From CAZQGJ01 sp964592905 (GTDB lineage Bacteria; Patescibacteriota; UBA1384; CAYGGE01): a stretch of DNA of 6,836 nucleotides. The DNA lies in the NCBI GenBank assembly GCA_964592905.1, contig CAZQGJ010000037.1, positions 1 to 6,836 of the forward strand, given 5' to 3'. Within the stretch, counting starts at the first letter, position 1. Each line of letters starts with the position of its first letter. The notes below the pieces were generated by a model that did no database searches, had not been told where the DNA came from, and saw nothing but the letters and a program-made list of their open reading frames with translations. A program made the position numbers and the translations under genes. Positions 5,643 to 6,836 of the stretch are shown piece after piece.

Positions 5643-6836
5643 TGAACTAAAGTTAGTTCGTAAAGCTCTTGATCAAAGGTCAGATAGACCTTGTGACTTT
5701 TTAGTCTCGCCGTTAGAGTGCTGAGGCGGCCAGTCAATCGTGTCGGTAAGAGGTACTGATGAATGAAGCGGCCGGTCGCATCGAACTCGACTAGGCGCGG
5801 AGGAATATCGGCCTGCCCATCAACGTACATCAGGAGCGTTTGACTGTTCTCTTCGGCGATGATGCGTTTGGCTGGTTTGAGTTCGTCAAGGCCGGTGGGA
5901 ACGCCGGTCAGTTTAAAGGCTGTTTTCTTGCCCCGGCTATACTGCCACAGCTGGCCGTCAGCTTGGAGGATATAGATCGAGCCATCGATAGCTAAATCTA
6001 CCGGCTCCTGCCAGGTGGTGACCTCTTTGAGATAGCGGTTGATGGCAAATGGGCTGGTTTGAGTTAGGTCGAGCCGCCAGAGTTCGCTTTGCGCCGCATC
6101 GAGAGTGTAGATATTTTGGTTATAACTAGCCACGGCTAAACTGGTTGGCAGAGCACCTTGGGTCAAGATCGGCGACAGCTCTGAACTACCAAGGTCGAAT
6201 TTGGCTAAACGGTCCTGATAGTCGGCCAAGATAACCGTCTCGCTGTCGAGTTGATGAGCGATGCGCCAGCTACTATCTGATTGATTGGCTAATTTCTCGC
6301 TCTCGCCGCCGGTTAAACGGACTCGTTTAAACTCACCATTGGTGGTTGTGTAATAGAAGAAGCCTTCGTCAATAATCGCCGCTTCGGCTTTTTGATCGAG
6401 CTTCAAGAGCGGTTGATCGAGGTCGATCCAGCTCGCCTGTCCGAGACGTTCAAACTGGCGCCTCGCCTCGCCGAGCAGCGTAGTGGCCTCGTTGCGCAAT
6501 TTAGGATTATCCTTGGCCTGATTAGCGTGGGTGATGACTGTTAGCAGTTTAAGTCGAGCCGACTGTAGCTCGCCAGCGCTCTCGGCGACTTGAAAGGCCT
6601 TGAACTCGTTTTGTAGCTGTGTCTGGCTCAGTTTTTGGCCAGGAGTCGAGCTCTGGACAAGAGAGCGTTTGGATTGGATAGAGAAGCCGATGGCGCTCAG
6701 GATTAGTAAAGAGGCGATTAAGTACCAGGTGCGCGGGGCGCGTCGATAGAGTCGCCAGAGCTGCCTGAGTAAATTAAAGTATAGGTTACGACAGACTCGC
6801 CAGAGCCGACCGAGTGCGCCTCGTTTCTGACGATCG
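5636..6836 (-). CDS. Membrane-anchored protein with propeller-like repeats, function unknown; 5' end beyond window
   Basis: I do not recognise a named family. The frame is open from the right edge to the TAA at 5636-5638, giving 399 visible residues; the true start lies outside. A TTG at 6499 could be taken as the start, but the upstream codons read on as coherent protein including a membrane segment, so it is internal. Visible order: strongly basic stretch rich in Arg (window residues 1-36); one hydrophobic helix (about 37-53, 6677-6727); a helical Gln/Glu-rich linker (about 65-130); then roughly six beta-type repeats, for example IYTLDAAQSELWRLDL (242-257) and IYILQADGQLWQYSRG (287-302). 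By the positive-inside rule the basic side is cytoplasmic and the repeats are outside. In CPR genomes such proteins may carry an N-terminal PP2C/PPM phosphatase-like domain; that is recollection, not visible here. It converges on argS with a 9 bp gap. Confidence 0.8.
   Translation of the reverse strand, partial: DRQKRGALGRLWRVCRNLYFNLLRQLWRLYRRAPRTWYLIASLLILSAIGFSIQSKRSLVQSSTPGQKLSQTQLQNEFKAFQVAESAGELQSARLKLLTVITHANQAKDNPKLRNEATTLLGEARRQFERLGQASWIDLDQPLLKLDQKAEAAIIDEGFFYYTTTNGEFKRVRLTGGESEKLANQSDSSWRIAHQLDSETVILADYQDRLAKFDLGSSELSPILTQGALPTSLAVASYNQNIYTLDAAQSELWRLDLTQTSPFAINRYLKEVTTWQEPVDLAIDGSIYILQADGQLWQYSRGKKTAFKLTGVPTGLDELKPAKRIIAEENSQTLLMYVDGQADIPPRLVEFDATGRFIHQYLLPTRLTGRLSTLTARLKSHKVYLTFDQELYELTLVQN
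5644..5659. terminator. Weak candidate bidirectional terminator hairpin
   Basis: GAACTAA and TTAGTTC are exact reverse complements separated by two bases; a realistic fold is a 6 bp stem with a 4 nt loop. It begins 18 bp after the argS stop and lies inside the last codons of the opposing gene. The stem is AT-rich and no U-tract follows on either strand, so it would be a poor intrinsic terminator. It is listed because no better candidate exists between the convergent genes. Confidence 0.2.

Noticed and set aside
6497..6499. TTG as the start of the right-hand minus-strand gene
   Set aside because: The frame continues upstream without a stop to the window edge and encodes a membrane helix and basic stretch that fit the rest of the protein.
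1..6836. Frequent CGATCG, GATCGA and GAGCTC words, considered as a methylation, uptake or restriction signal
   Set aside because: They fall within codon pairs such as Asp-Arg, Ile-Glu and Glu-Leu in the genes and show no fixed spacing or strand bias that I can see; codon preference explains them unless a whole-genome count says otherwise.

Overview
The window holds four protein-coding genes and almost no spare DNA. From left to right they are a class A penicillin-binding protein (minus strand, start at 2540, running off the left edge), tyrS (2598-3827, plus), argS (3824-5626, plus) and a membrane-anchored propeller-like protein (minus, stop at 5636, running off the right edge). The only non-coding stretches are the 57 bp divergent gap at 2541-2597 and the 9 bp convergent gap at 5627-5635. 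I see no RNA genes, mobile elements, CRISPR arrays or phage genes.

The organism is most likely a member of the Candidate Phyla Radiation (Patescibacteria). The main evidence is the arginyl-tRNA synthetase. Its core reads PNTHKVPHIGH, then NYQGDIGPHVAK, then TPTYEAKELGL, which is the form I associate with CPR-type ArgRS rather than the common E. coli or Bacillus type. The compact layout, the Ig-like tail on the PBP and the secreted propeller-like protein of no named family fit this. Base composition looks balanced (about half GC by eye). UGA acts as a normal stop at the end of tyrS and no in-frame TGA occurs in the four reading frames, so the code looks standard and not the UGA=Gly code of Gracilibacteria/Absconditabacteria. 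The phylum assignment is inference.

Functionally, tyrS and argS share four bases (ATGA) and should be one translation-coupled operon supplying two class I aminoacyl-tRNA synthetases. The divergent PBP gene builds and cross-links peptidoglycan outside the membrane. Both directions appear to be driven from one short, nearly palindromic AT-rich element (2563-2580) that carries a -10 box on each strand. The right-hand gene faces argS tail to tail and encodes a basic cytoplasmic stretch, one membrane helix, a helical linker and about six propeller-like repeats. Its N-terminus lies outside the window and its role is unknown.

This is mostly ordinary housekeeping sequence. I found no convincing new defence or mobile system. 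The points most worth following up are the symmetric promoter, the truncated propeller protein, and the two-cysteine Ig-bearing tail of the PBP.
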